Notes: generated by a model from the sequence alone, not told the origin. A stretch of 64,000 nt of DNA from Chryseobacterium culicis (GCF_900108365.1 NZ_FNWQ01000002.1:310001-374000), one strand, 5' to 3'. Shown: positions 9,931 to 19,102, counted from the stretch's first letter. Translations and numbers: made by a program.

Positions 9931-9971
9931 CAAAGCTACCCGCTTTATATTCTGTTAAAATTGTACTTTTG
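9931..9971. promoter_or_regulatory. Divergent promoter pair, DHA2 exporter / AraC regulator
   Basis: On the plus strand TACTTTTG (9964-9971) matches TAnnTTTG 19 bp before the AraC start. On the minus strand TAGCTTTG (plus 9931-9938) matches it 11 bp before the exporter start, giving a leader of only a few bases. The two -7 motifs are 25 bp apart, so one bound regulator could control both. Clear -33 motifs are lacking. Confidence 0.5.
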
Positions 9972-9990
9972 GAGGAAAATACAGAGTGCC

Positions 9991-10839
9991 ATGAAAGGAT
10001 TGCCGCTTGAAGAAATTGATGTACGGGAAATAGCGCTGAATGATGAGGAGATTATTTTTAAAACAAAAAGCTTTCTCTCATTCGTTTATATTGTCAAAGG
10101 AAAAGGGACGCTTATCTATGATGAAAGGAGTATTACATTTTCCCAGGGTAAACTTTTCATTATTCCGCAGCAGGAGGTCTATCGCTTTGAAAGTGAGGGT
10201 GCTCAGCTTATCAGCATTCAGTGTCCGGTTGAATTTATTGATAAAATCCGTTTGGAAGCAGACCGTATTGAAAGCTGTGAGAATCTGTATAAACTGCAAT
10301 ATATAAGTCACAATTATCATGCAAGAGCAGGATGTGTTTTCAGGAATAAAAAGGATGAACATTTTGCAGAAACCCTTATCCTGCAAATCGCGGATGAATT
10401 TAAAAATAAAGCAGAAGATTACCTTATTATCCGCAGCTGTATGTCTATTCTTCTGAATCTGATTGCCAGGAATATCATTCAGAGTGAAACCTCAGATCTG
10501 CAGGAAAATCAAAAAGCCTTTTCCATTATGAAGATCATTGCATACATTCAGCAGCATATAAAGGACCGTGAAATGACTGGAATTCAGGTTATTTCTGAAC
10601 ATTTTGGAATTTCAGGGAACTATTTCGGGGAATATTTCAAACAGCAAACCGGAATTTCCTATCAGGATTATCTTTTGGATTATAGGTTAAAACTGGTGGA
10701 GACCTATTTAAAGTACAGCAGTGCACGGCTAAGTGAGATTGCCTATGAACTTCAGTTCAGTGATGAAAGCCATCTTTCCAGACTTTTCAAAAAATATAAA
10801 GGTGTAACCCCCGGAAAATACAGGAAAAACTTCAAATAG
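9991..10839 (+). CDS. AraC-family transcriptional regulator beside the DHA2 exporter
   Basis: A 282-residue regulator with an N-terminal cupin-like sensing part and a C-terminal double HTH (first around VISEHFGISGNYFGEYF, second around LSEIAYELQFSDESHLSRLF, then G-K-Y-R-K). The frame is open back to 9910, but the first 27 codons overlap the divergent exporter start and precede the best -7 motif, so the ATG at 9991 is used. It most likely regulates the divergent DHA2 exporter (inference from arrangement). Confidence 0.88.
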   Translation: MKGLPLEEIDVREIALNDEEIIFKTKSFLSFVYIVKGKGTLIYDERSITFSQGKLFIIPQQEVYRFESEGAQLISIQCPVEFIDKIRLEADRIESCENLYKLQYISHNYHARAGCVFRNKKDEHFAETLILQIADEFKNKAEDYLIIRSCMSILLNLIARNIIQSETSDLQENQKAFSIMKIIAYIQQHIKDREMTGIQVISEHFGISGNYFGEYFKQQTGISYQDYLLDYRLKLVETYLKYSSARLSEIAYELQFSDESHLSRLFKKYKGVTPGKYRKNFK

Positions 10840-10905
10840 CACTTTTTTTATCCCTCTTTTTCCATTACCTTTTGATAAGATCTCTTTTTCTGTTCAGAAT
10901 AAAGA

Positions 10906-11148
10906 TTATAAAACCCGAAGCTCTTTAAACACTTCAATAATTGCTTCAATAAGTCCTTTGTCTATATTTTTTTCTGATGCAGAATCCGGAAGAAGAGCCC
11001 TCAGGTCGCCGTGATCATCACGCTCGATCACAACTTCAGTTCCGTCAACATCCACATAAAGCTTATATCCGTATGAGTAGGTGGCCAGTTTTCCGTTGAA
11101 AAACAGCTCTTTACCCTTATACATTACCGGTACTTCAAATTCTTCCAT
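10906..11148 (-). CDS. Conserved small hypothetical protein (80 residues)
   Basis: Acidic soluble protein of 80 residues with a beta-rich first half (M-Y-K-G-K-E-L-F-F-N-G-K-L, then Y-K-L-Y-V-D-V-D-G-T-E-V) and a C-terminal amphipathic helix (I-E-A-I-I-E-V-F-K-E-L). No catalytic motif and no signal peptide. I do not recognise a named function. It stands alone between convergent AraC and divergent photolyase genes. Confidence 0.65.
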   Translation of the reverse strand: MEEFEVPVMYKGKELFFNGKLATYSYGYKLYVDVDGTEVVIERDDHGDLRALLPDSASEKNIDKGLIEAIIEVFKELRVL

Positions 11149-11344
11149 TGCTGTGAGTTTTTATTCATGCTAAATTCCAGACAAAGGTCGGGAAATTTTA
11201 CTTGATATCATGATACAAAATGTAATGATATTGCCAAATAATACAAATTGCTGAAATTATTTATGGGGTAAAATCTGTATATTTATCCGTAGTTATGAAA
11301 GCATTTCGAAGCAGGAATGATCAATGAATTTGAATTAAAACATT

Positions 11345-12640
11345 ATGAAAAAGAAAATTACGCTCTTCTGGTTCAGACGGGACCTGAGATTGGAAGACAA
11401 TATTGGGCTTAGCCACGCCCTCCAGTCTGATGCTCCTGTCATGCCTGTATTTATATTTGACACAGATATCCTCGGAAAACTGGAAGATAAAGAAGACCGG
11501 AGGGTAGATTATATCCATCAGGCTTTGGCAGAAATCAACATTGCATTAAAAAAATACCATTCAAAACTCAATACCTATCATGGTAAACCGATAGAAATAT
11601 TCAGAAAATTAGCTGAAGAATATGAAATTACAGGGGTTTTCAGTAACAGAGATTATGAGCCTCAGGCCATTGAGAGAGACAAGGAAGCGTATTACTTTTT
11701 TAAGAAAAAGAATATTCCCTTTAAAGCATATAAAGATCAGGTAATTTTTGACAAGGACCAGATCATCAAAAAAGATGGCTCGCCCTATACCGTTTACACA
11801 CCTTTTGCCAGGAAGTGGAGGGAAGCATTAACTCCTGAGCATTATCAGCCTGTTGAATTGCATTTTGAAAATCTCTTTCCACAAAAATATTCTGACATCC
11901 TTACACTGAAGGAAATAGGTTTCAAAAAAACGGAGTTTAATTTTAATAAACCGGTTCTGGATGCTGCTATTATTGATCAATATGATCAATTTCGCGATTT
12001 TCCGGCCTTACAGCATACCACACAGCTCGGAATTGCATTGCGTTTTGGAACCATCAGCATCAGGAAATGTGTGGATTTTGCACTAAAGCATAATGCGGTA
12101 TGGCTTTCCGAACTGATATGGCGTGAGTTTTTTATGCATATTTTATATCATTTTCCACAGGTTGTTCATCAATCCTTTAAAAAACAATATGATAATATCC
12201 GCTGGCGCAATAATGAAAAAGAATTTAAACACTGGTGTGAAGGAACTACCGGCTATCCCATCGTTGATGCCGGAATGAGAGAACTGAATCAGACAGGTTT
12301 TATGCATAACAGGGTTCGAATGATCACCGCAAGCTTTTTATGTAAACATCTGTTGATCGACTGGCGCTGGGGTGAAGCTTATTTTGCCTTAAAACTGAAT
12401 GATTATGATCTGTCTGCCAACAATGGAAACTGGCAGTGGGCGGCAGGTTCAGGGTGTGATGCAGCCCCTTATTTCAGGGTTTTTAATCCTACGGCTCAGA
12501 TGGAAAAATTTGACAAAGACTTACTGTATATCAAAAAATGGCTTCCGGAGTGGGGTACCTCTGCCTATCCTAAGCCAATCGTAGAACATACTTTTGCCCG
12601 CGAAAGAGCTTTATCCGAATATAAGAATGCTCTGGCATAG
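11345..12640 (+). CDS. phrB: Deoxyribodipyrimidine photolyase
   Basis: Light-dependent DNA repair enzyme (or related cryptochrome) of 431 residues. The N-terminal alpha/beta domain begins L-F-W-F-R-R-D-L-R-L-E-D-N, typical of photolyases. The C-terminal FAD domain contains S-E-L-I-W-R-E-F, G-Y-P-I-V-D-A-G-M-R and N-N-G-N-W-Q-W-A-A-G-S-G-C-D, the flavin and DNA-lesion-binding region of class I CPD photolyases. The length is slightly below the usual 450-470. It is a single gene with a hairpin downstream. CPD rather than 6-4 specificity is inferred from the N-W-Q-W segment. Confidence 0.94.
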   Translation: MKKKITLFWFRRDLRLEDNIGLSHALQSDAPVMPVFIFDTDILGKLEDKEDRRVDYIHQALAEINIALKKYHSKLNTYHGKPIEIFRKLAEEYEITGVFSNRDYEPQAIERDKEAYYFFKKKNIPFKAYKDQVIFDKDQIIKKDGSPYTVYTPFARKWREALTPEHYQPVELHFENLFPQKYSDILTLKEIGFKKTEFNFNKPVLDAAIIDQYDQFRDFPALQHTTQLGIALRFGTISIRKCVDFALKHNAVWLSELIWREFFMHILYHFPQVVHQSFKKQYDNIRWRNNEKEFKHWCEGTTGYPIVDAGMRELNQTGFMHNRVRMITASFLCKHLLIDWRWGEAYFALKLNDYDLSANNGNWQWAAGSGCDAAPYFRVFNPTAQMEKFDKDLLYIKKWLPEWGTSAYPKPIVEHTFARERALSEYKNALA

Positions 12641-12652
12641 ATATCAGCAAAA

Positions 12653-12681
12653 ATGCCCGGTAACAAAATGTCACCGGGCAT
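12653..12681. terminator. Hairpin downstream of the photolyase gene
   Basis: A perfect nine-base-pair stem (ATGCCCGGT / ACCGGGCAT) with an eleven-base loop between the convergent photolyase and ABC ATPase genes. There is no clear T-tract, so termination strength is uncertain. Confidence 0.55.
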
Positions 12682-12732
12682 CAACCAATTGATATTTAAT
12701 ATGAAAAGTTACTTACGGAAGTAACCGGCTCA

Positions 12733-13428
12733 TCAGATTGTTTTCAGGTACAGTTCCTGTAATTCATGTGCTGTAAATGCTTTAGACGGGAGATTCTGCA
12801 CAAGTTCTCCCTGCTTCATAATGCCAATATCAGTGGCAACACTTACGGCATTGAAAATATCATGAGTGGCCATTAGAACCGTTCTGCCTTCTTTACCCAG
12901 CTGACGTACAATTTCTGTGAATTCTGCTGTAGCTATAGGATCAAGTCCGCTGGTGGGCTCATCCAGAAGGAGAACTTTTGCATCTTTGGCTAATGCTATG
13001 GCAATCCCCACTTTCTGTCGCATTCCTTTGGAGTATCCTCCCAACGCTTTTTCATGGGCTGTTTCCTGCAGTCCGGTGCGCTTAAGTAATGCAGATAATT
13101 CATCTTTCTGATAAACAAATCCGGCGATTTTGGAGAAGAAATCAAGGTTTTCTATTCCTGTCAGATTAGGATATAAAAGAACCGTTTCAGGGATATACGC
13201 GAGGTGCTTTTTTATTTTTTGCGGCTCTTCTTTTACCGAAATATCATTAATGAAAGCATCTCCGGAGGTGGCTTTAATAAGTCCCAGAAGAATATTGATC
13301 GTTGTACTTTTACCTGCTCCGTTTTGTCCTAGCAACGCAAAAATTTCTCCTTTCTTTACTTCCAGGTTAAGAGAATGCAGCGCTGTAAAATCATTGTATT
13401 TTTTATGTAGATTGACGGTTTTTAACAT
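12733..13428 (-). CDS. ABC transporter ATP-binding protein (NosF/CcmA-like)
   Basis: Cytoplasmic ATPase of 231 residues. Walker A (GQNGAGKST) is at residues 34-42, the Q-loop region reads A-Y-I-P-E-T, the signature is G-G-Y-S-K-G-M-R-Q, and Walker B is L-L-L-D-E-P-T-S-G-L-D. The longer frame upstream is rejected because it lies inside the preceding permease gene; the ATG at 13426-13428 overlaps that gene by 7 bp, as expected for translational coupling. With the two permeases upstream it forms an ABC-2 type complex. The NosF/NosY family is linked to copper-site assembly and to export; which applies here is open. Confidence 0.92.
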   Translation of the reverse strand: MLKTVNLHKKYNDFTALHSLNLEVKKGEIFALLGQNGAGKSTTINILLGLIKATSGDAFINDISVKEEPQKIKKHLAYIPETVLLYPNLTGIENLDFFSKIAGFVYQKDELSALLKRTGLQETAHEKALGGYSKGMRQKVGIAIALAKDAKVLLLDEPTSGLDPIATAEFTEIVRQLGKEGRTVLMATHDIFNAVSVATDIGIMKQGELVQNLPSKAFTAHELQELYLKTI

Positions 13429-14768
13429 AGTGTTCTGTATTTGTATTGTGAAAGGATGACGAATAATGCAATGAAGATGAGGTAAGGCAGAAGGATCTGT
13501 ATCCAGTGTACAGGAGAAGAAAACATAAATACCTGTAGGGTCTGCTGCTCCCACGGGACATATTCTGCATTTTTTCCGGAAAAAATGAGAGGGTAAAAGA
13601 ACAGTCTTTTTTTCTCATGAAATTTCTTGAGTGCCGAAGCATACTGCAAATGATTATTCATGTCAGATTTTGCTAATTGGCTTCCTGCCAGCTGAGTATG
13701 AAGGTTCGGGAGGAGGTAGCCTAAATAAGCTGCAGCCTGATTCCTTTTTTGCATTTTTTCTGTGTATTGCTGTGATGATTTTGCAGATTCAAGATCTCCC
13801 ATATGCTGCATGGCATAATACCAGGTCCAGGTGAATGCGTCATTTTCTTTTACGGTAAAATTTCTGTATTGGGGGTAGGCTTTGTAAAACTTTTCCATCG
13901 TAGGAAGCTTAGCTTCATCCCATTTGTTGTGATACCCCTCCCTCTGTTCCATAACAGCTTTAAGGGATTCATTAACCGGATAAATTTTTTGTATCAGAAT
14001 ATTACTGCTCATGGGAATGATAAAATTAATTGCTACCCATACGATCAGGAGAATTAATGCATTCTGAGCGGATGATTTACGGAAAGAAACAATCCACCTG
14101 CATAGGGCAAACCAGCACAGAATATAAAGCCATCCGCTGATTAGAAAAGCAATGTAGAAGGAATTGAAAGGTATTTTTATCCAGATCGAAGCAGTGATAA
14201 TTAATGCCAGATAAACAATTGTCACGGCTGTAAATCGAATGAACATCTTCTGATCCAGAAGCTTTTGTAAATTGCCGCTCTGAACAGAAAGAAGTTTCCA
14301 CGTACCCCTTTCTTCTTCCTCAGAGATCAGATTATAACAGAACGCCACGATCACCAGTGGAAAAAGGAAAACAATAACAAAGCTGAAGTCAAAATTTCCT
14401 ACCGCGGCATTGCCGGGATTGTAAAAATCGGAATTGTAACGCTGTTCTTCCAGATTTCTTATGGTTACCCCCTGGATAGAGGGATTCAGATCACGCATTC
14501 CGATGTTTAAAGCAGCCAGTCTGGGGGTTTCATTCACCAGATTGAATTTAATATAATAAAGTACCAGCCCCAGATCATCCTTATGAAATGTTGTATTTCT
14601 TTCTATGCTTTCTTTTTGATATGCTCCGCTTTTGGAGACGGTATCTTCGTTTCTGTTCAGAAATTTTTTTCCGGTATAAATAGCCATAAGCCCGGCCATC
14701 AGTAAAAAAAACAGGGCAATGACATAGGCTTTAGTACGGTAAAATTGGGTATATAAATAACGATTCAT
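13422..14768 (-). CDS. ABC-2 type permease, DUF3526-like (second of pair)
   Basis: A 448-residue inner-membrane protein. It has an N-terminal membrane segment (A-L-F-F-L-L-M-A-G-L-M-A), a large periplasmic domain of roughly 100 residues, a central block of four to five membrane segments starting around F-S-F-V-I-V-F-L-F-P-L-V-I-V, a second soluble part, and a C-terminal membrane segment. The C-E-E-E-R-G-T-W-K-L-L type loop (here E-E-E-E-R-G-T-W-K-L-L-S-V-Q) is the ABC-2/NosY cytoplasmic coupling motif. Its start abuts the stop of the other permease, and it overlaps the ATPase gene. Confidence 0.85.
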   Translation of the reverse strand: MNRYLYTQFYRTKAYVIALFFLLMAGLMAIYTGKKFLNRNEDTVSKSGAYQKESIERNTTFHKDDLGLVLYYIKFNLVNETPRLAALNIGMRDLNPSIQGVTIRNLEEQRYNSDFYNPGNAAVGNFDFSFVIVFLFPLVIVAFCYNLISEEEERGTWKLLSVQSGNLQKLLDQKMFIRFTAVTIVYLALIITASIWIKIPFNSFYIAFLISGWLYILCWFALCRWIVSFRKSSAQNALILLIVWVAINFIIPMSSNILIQKIYPVNESLKAVMEQREGYHNKWDEAKLPTMEKFYKAYPQYRNFTVKENDAFTWTWYYAMQHMGDLESAKSSQQYTEKMQKRNQAAAYLGYLLPNLHTQLAGSQLAKSDMNNHLQYASALKKFHEKKRLFFYPLIFSGKNAEYVPWEQQTLQVFMFSSPVHWIQILLPYLIFIALFVILSQYKYRTLC

Positions 14769-16214
14769 TTAGATTAGTTTTAATTTTCTTCCACTTATTT
14801 CTATTGCAATTACGCATAGCATCAACCATAGAACTAATGCAGCACCCGGTATGGGCTGTTCTTTCAAACTGTCCAGAACAGGAGTATACCGGTACTTAAA
14901 ATCCGGGAACTTTTCCCAGTTATCTTTGTCAATTACGGCAGGAGGACCTCCGTTTTCCGGTTTGATATTGCTGATTTTCTCAATTTGTAAATCATTTAAA
15001 TGCTGGGCCATCTTATAACGATACTCTTCTGCCTGCTTTTGAAACTGGTTATAAGAAAAGAAATCTGTACCGGTTGCAATCATAGAAAAGTTTTTGATGG
15101 CAGTTGCAGGATTAATCAGTCCTGAAAAATCCGTCAGATTCTGCTGTTTGCGGTAAATATTCTGCAATTCTTTCTGATGCCTGATATAAATATGGGAGCT
15201 TATTTTCTCCCCTTCCTTCATGACGAATCCGCCGTAGTTGAAGGGAAGCTCATTGGTTGTTTTCACATGATAGGCAGCCAGTAAGGAATCTTTCATCTTT
15301 TTAAAATGAGGATCATCGGGATTATGGCTGTCTCCGGCTTTTAAAATGTCCTTTTCCAGAGATGTTTCGAAAGCAATCCGCGAAGGTGCGGGATATAGAT
15401 TCTGTGCAGCAAACTGGATTCCTTTAGGCAAAACAATGATAAAAAGAAGCCAGAAACCGATGAGGCTTATCAGAGCTGCTGAAGTAGTTTTGGTGTTCGC
15501 AGAAACCACAACAGTCAACGTGCTGACAAAAAAATAATAGATCATATAAGCTGGTAACAGGAAAGATAACCGTAATACAATATCCCCGGTACTGGTTGTC
15601 TCAGACATGAAAGCAGCCATAAAAACAATAGGAACCACGGGGATCAGGAAACATAATGAAAACAACCAGAGTCCCAGAATTTTCCCCCACACAATATCTC
15701 TTCCGGAAGTTCCCTGTACGCTGACGATCTTTAAAGTGGCATTTTCACGCTCCTGCACAATTAATCCAAATCCTGAAAAAAGAATAATCAATGGAACAAT
15801 GCTCTGCAGAATAAACGCGCTGCTAAATGCTCCGAATCTGACAAGAGTACCCGAGCTTCCGGCTTCCGAAAGATTGGCCGTATTCTGTTTATGGGCTTCC
15901 AGAAATATCACATTTCCAAGATAATCATCCAGACCGTTGTCAAAAATATTCAACGGATGCCCGATTCTGAAAACCAGATAGCCATAATGAGCCATGCGGT
16001 GCGGGTGCTTATCAGGCCTGTGCTCCCAGCTTTCCCGAACTTCTTTCCGGTATTCCTTTATGTTGGAAAAGGAGTCCGTATACTTTGTATATCCTATACC
16101 AATACTCAGCAGACAGAATAAGAGTACGGCAATAGTGGTGAGAAGATTCTGTTTTCCTTTAAACAAATCCTGCCAGGTTTTTCTCACCATCAGTTGTAAG
16201 TTTGAAATAGCCAT
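14769..16214 (-). CDS. ABC-2 type permease, DUF3526-like (first of pair)
   Basis: A 481-residue inner-membrane protein with the same plan as its partner: N-terminal membrane segment, periplasmic domain, central membrane block with the coupling loop Q-E-R-E-N-A-T-L-K-I-V-S-V-Q, and a C-terminal membrane segment. The pair looks like an old duplication that now forms a heterodimer. Its ATG lies 3 bp after the receptor stop codon, so receptor, both permeases and ATPase form one transcription unit. Confidence 0.85.
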   Translation of the reverse strand: MAISNLQLMVRKTWQDLFKGKQNLLTTIAVLLFCLLSIGIGYTKYTDSFSNIKEYRKEVRESWEHRPDKHPHRMAHYGYLVFRIGHPLNIFDNGLDDYLGNVIFLEAHKQNTANLSEAGSSGTLVRFGAFSSAFILQSIVPLIILFSGFGLIVQERENATLKIVSVQGTSGRDIVWGKILGLWLFSLCFLIPVVPIVFMAAFMSETTSTGDIVLRLSFLLPAYMIYYFFVSTLTVVVSANTKTTSAALISLIGFWLLFIIVLPKGIQFAAQNLYPAPSRIAFETSLEKDILKAGDSHNPDDPHFKKMKDSLLAAYHVKTTNELPFNYGGFVMKEGEKISSHIYIRHQKELQNIYRKQQNLTDFSGLINPATAIKNFSMIATGTDFFSYNQFQKQAEEYRYKMAQHLNDLQIEKISNIKPENGGPPAVIDKDNWEKFPDFKYRYTPVLDSLKEQPIPGAALVLWLMLCVIAIEISGRKLKLI

Positions 16215-16217
16215 AGT

Positions 16218-18527
16218 TTAAAATTTATAAGTAGCAGTTAGTAAATAATTTCTTGGAGTTCCCGGAAATAATCTGAGATAGTTCTGTGCTCCGATCCAGT
16301 AGACTTTATTGGTGATATTATTGAGATTAAAAGAAAGCTGTACTGTCTTTGCCGGTGTATAATACAGGGCAGCATCTATAGTTGTGTAGGCGGGAAGCTC
16401 AAAACTTCTTGTGAACCAGGGAATTTTGGAGCTCTGGTAGAGCACGCCGGCACCTATTCCAAAGTCTTTCAGAAATTCCATGTTTGAGAAATTGTAGCGC
16501 GTCCAGATCGTAACCGAATTTTTAGAGGTATTTTCTTTTCTTTTGCCTATGAGATCGCGGTTACTGTCATCCAGTATTTTAGCATCAATATAGCTGTAGC
16601 CTCCGTAGATATGCCATTGAGGAAGAATATGCCCGGAAAACTCAGCTTCGAATCCACGGCTTCGGTCGGCACCACGCTGTATAAGTTCATCGGGTTCAGA
16701 AGGATTATTGGCATTGATTAAGATATTTCTCTGGTTGATCTCATACACCGCAAGATTCAGTGAAATTCTGCCAAAAAGCTGCGCTTTGATTCCCAATTCT
16801 TTAAGATCAGAGGTCAAAGGTTTAAACCGTGCTGCAGATCCGGTAAGATTTGATGTGTTGGGCATTAATGTCACCGTATTGGATTGTGGCTGGTATCCGG
16901 TGAGATAAGTTCCATACAGGTTAATATTCTCGGTTAGACTGTATGTAATACCCAATCTGTAGAGAAGTTTATTATTTTTAAAAGATGACTCATTGGATTC
17001 TTTATAGCTGGTAATATCCTGAAACCATTCCTGGCGGATGCCAGATAGTATTTTAAACTTTTTCCAGGTTAAAAGATGCTGTATATACGCTGCGTGGGTG
17101 GTAGTAAGCGCAGAAGGTAATGATGTAACTGCATTAAGCATGTTAAAATCAGTACCCTGATAATTAGAAGCTCCTGGATTCAAATCAAATGGTGTGACAT
17201 TAGGTTTAGGAATTACCGTTCCATTATAATTGACCGTCTGATAATCAGCTGCTTTGGCTGGATTGTAAGAAGATGCTACAGAGCCATTCTTTAAAAGAAA
17301 ACCTCTTGCTGCATTCTGCTGTCCGCCCTGTCGTTTTTCCCATATCTGGCTGTCGTAGCCTACCAATGCCTGATGCTGAGCAGAACCCGTCTTGAATTTG
17401 AAATTAAAATAAGCGTTGATGTTATCTGTTGCCCAGTTTTGCTTTCTTTGAACAAACTGCATCATGGCAAGACTTGAAACCGGTTTATTATCCATATCAG
17501 GGACAAAAGAGTTGGTTGTTCTGTGTTCCTGAAGATTTTCTCTCCAGTATTGTTTCATATAGGAAGCATTAAAACTGATGGATTGATTAAAATGATGCGC
17601 AACAGTTCCCATTATGATAAGTTCCCTTGTTTTGAAGAAATCATCCGGAGCTCCCAGGTTCAGACTTCTTGGAGTACTGTATAGGTCTGTTTTTCCTGCG
17701 GACGCACCGAAAATAGGCTGCCCCCTGTCCAGGTTTCCGTACAAATCATTGAAAATCAATTCCACATTTACCGATGTTTTTTCGTTAGGAACAAATGTGA
17801 TGGAAGGAGAAATCAGAATACCGCTGTTTTTAACATGATCCCTGAATGACTGAGCGTTCTGGTATGCTCCGTTAAAACGGTATAACAAAGTTTTGCTCTT
17901 ATTTAAAGAGCCTGTGAGATCTGTGGTAACACGATAGGTCTCAAAACTTCCGCCAGACAGGCTGATTTCGTGACGGGGGCCTGACAATGGCTTTTTAGTA
18001 ACCATGTTGATGGTTCCTCCGGGATCAACACTGGACATGGTGATACTGGCAGGTCCTTTAAAAACTTCCACCCGTTCAATATTGGAAGTCATGGGCTGCA
18101 GAAAATAATATTGCCTTGTCCGCATTCCGTTGATGATCTGGCCTTCTTCATTTTGGCTGATTCCCCGGATGTTATATTGATTATAATAGCTGGAAGGAGA
18201 GACTCCGTTCACATTTTTCATTACCTCTCCAAGCTGGAAGGCCTGTCGGTCTGTGATCAGCTCTTTGGTAATGGTATTGAGCGTTAAAGGCAGATCTTTA
18301 TTTTTCATCGCGATTTTGGTGGCCGCAAAAGAATAATCAGAACTGTAACCTTTTGATTTTCTTCCGATAACCTCTACGGTTTGTACCGCTGTAGATAAAG
18401 AATCTTCAGGGCGGGACTGCGCATACAGAAATGATGATGCGGTGATGAAACTTACACTGAAAAGCTTCACAGGATTTAGGGAAATACAATGAATTATTCC
18501 CGAATAATTAAAATTACTGGTAATCAT
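16218..18527 (-). CDS. TonB-dependent siderophore-type outer-membrane receptor
   Basis: Outer-membrane gated beta-barrel of about 769 residues. From the ATG at 18525-18527 it has a signal peptide ending F-L-Y-A-Q, then a plug domain with L-G-E-V-M-K-N-V-N-G-V, Y-N-I-R-G-I, V-E-V-F-K-G-P-A-S and G-G-T-I-N-M-V-T-K-K, the hallmark of FhuA/FecA-type siderophore receptors. The barrel ends in aromatic F (L-L-T-A-T-Y-K-F). An 11-codon upstream extension to 18560 is possible. There is no N-terminal signalling (STN) domain. The ligand could be a siderophore or another metal chelate; the neighbouring ABC-2 pair is not a classical siderophore importer. Confidence 0.92.
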   Translation of the reverse strand: MITSNFNYSGIIHCISLNPVKLFSVSFITASSFLYAQSRPEDSLSTAVQTVEVIGRKSKGYSSDYSFAATKIAMKNKDLPLTLNTITKELITDRQAFQLGEVMKNVNGVSPSSYYNQYNIRGISQNEEGQIINGMRTRQYYFLQPMTSNIERVEVFKGPASITMSSVDPGGTINMVTKKPLSGPRHEISLSGGSFETYRVTTDLTGSLNKSKTLLYRFNGAYQNAQSFRDHVKNSGILISPSITFVPNEKTSVNVELIFNDLYGNLDRGQPIFGASAGKTDLYSTPRSLNLGAPDDFFKTRELIIMGTVAHHFNQSISFNASYMKQYWRENLQEHRTTNSFVPDMDNKPVSSLAMMQFVQRKQNWATDNINAYFNFKFKTGSAQHQALVGYDSQIWEKRQGGQQNAARGFLLKNGSVASSYNPAKAADYQTVNYNGTVIPKPNVTPFDLNPGASNYQGTDFNMLNAVTSLPSALTTTHAAYIQHLLTWKKFKILSGIRQEWFQDITSYKESNESSFKNNKLLYRLGITYSLTENINLYGTYLTGYQPQSNTVTLMPNTSNLTGSAARFKPLTSDLKELGIKAQLFGRISLNLAVYEINQRNILINANNPSEPDELIQRGADRSRGFEAEFSGHILPQWHIYGGYSYIDAKILDDSNRDLIGKRKENTSKNSVTIWTRYNFSNMEFLKDFGIGAGVLYQSSKIPWFTRSFELPAYTTIDAALYYTPAKTVQLSFNLNNITNKVYWIGAQNYLRLFPGTPRNYLLTATYKF

Positions 18528-18655
18528 GAATAGGAATGTACGGGCTGTGAGTGAGCCCATTAATAAAAGGATATCCTTACTGTACAGATACAGGTATCCA
18601 CGGAATGACGATACAGACTGAAAAAATCTGTAAAGAAAATAGTAGGCAGCTTAGA

Positions 18656-19009
18656 TTAAGCGGCCGCGAAAAATGTAGATGGGGGAGCTCTGGAGCTGAA
18701 AAAATCCAGAAGGCAGCGATATGAAATCGCTTTTGGTTGCGGCATTTCGCAATCATTGTTACAATCAATGGCAAAATCCAGATTCAACGGTTCAGGGAGA
18801 AGAATAGTAGTCATCTGCATATGAAGTGCACATTGGCATTCGTCGTCCTGAGAAAAGGTAGGAATTTTCTCTTCTTTTGATCCCTTTTTATAGAGTAGCT
18901 TACTTTTGGCATGCCTGGCATGATCGATACACGTAGTTACGCCGCTGACATTCGAAATCAATATCAGAAGTAAAGAAAAAACAAAAAAGACTCTGAGAAA
19001 TTTTTGCAT
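18656..19009 (-). CDS. Small exported Cys/His/Met-rich protein, first gene of the receptor operon
   Basis: A 117-residue protein with an N-terminal hydrophobic signal (V-F-F-V-F-S-L-L-L-I-L-I) and then potential metal ligands: C27, H30, H33, C58, C60, H63, M64, M66, C83, C87, M89 and C99. It ends in S-S-R-A-P-P, like the R-G/A-P-P tails of small DUF2946/HYC_CC_PP-type periplasmic proteins. The ATG at 19007-19009 is chosen because an upstream start would put charged and polar residues before the signal. It precedes the TonB receptor by about 130 bp on the same strand, so a metal-related role is plausible but unproven. Confidence 0.7.
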   Translation of the reverse strand: MQKFLRVFFVFSLLLILISNVSGVTTCIDHARHAKSKLLYKKGSKEEKIPTFSQDDECQCALHMQMTTILLPEPLNLDFAIDCNNDCEMPQPKAISYRCLLDFFSSRAPPSTFFAAA

Positions 19010-19019
19010 AATAGAAAAA

Positions 19020-19055
19020 CAAATGTACAATTTAATTTGATAAAAATTGAATTGT
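19020..19055 (-). promoter_or_regulatory. Promoter and candidate operator of the receptor operon
   Basis: The minus strand has TACATTTG (plus 19020-19027), an exact -7 match 10 bp before the first gene. Adjoining it is an inverted repeat with 12-bp arms (19027-19038 and 19044-19055, one mismatch, 5-bp gap), AT-rich, beginning ACAATTTAATTT. It covers the spacer region upstream of -7, where a repressor would block RNA polymerase. Fur or another metalloregulator is a guess from context. Confidence 0.5.
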
Positions 19056-19102
19056 GAACGAAAAGCAGCTAATATTTTTAGTTCTCACTTTACATAAAGG
19101 CA

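Noticed and set aside
13429..13554. Longer ABC ATPase with a 42-residue N-terminal extension
   Set aside because: The extension is wholly inside the upstream permease gene in another frame, and the ATG at 13426-13428 gives the usual family length and a 7-bp overlap.
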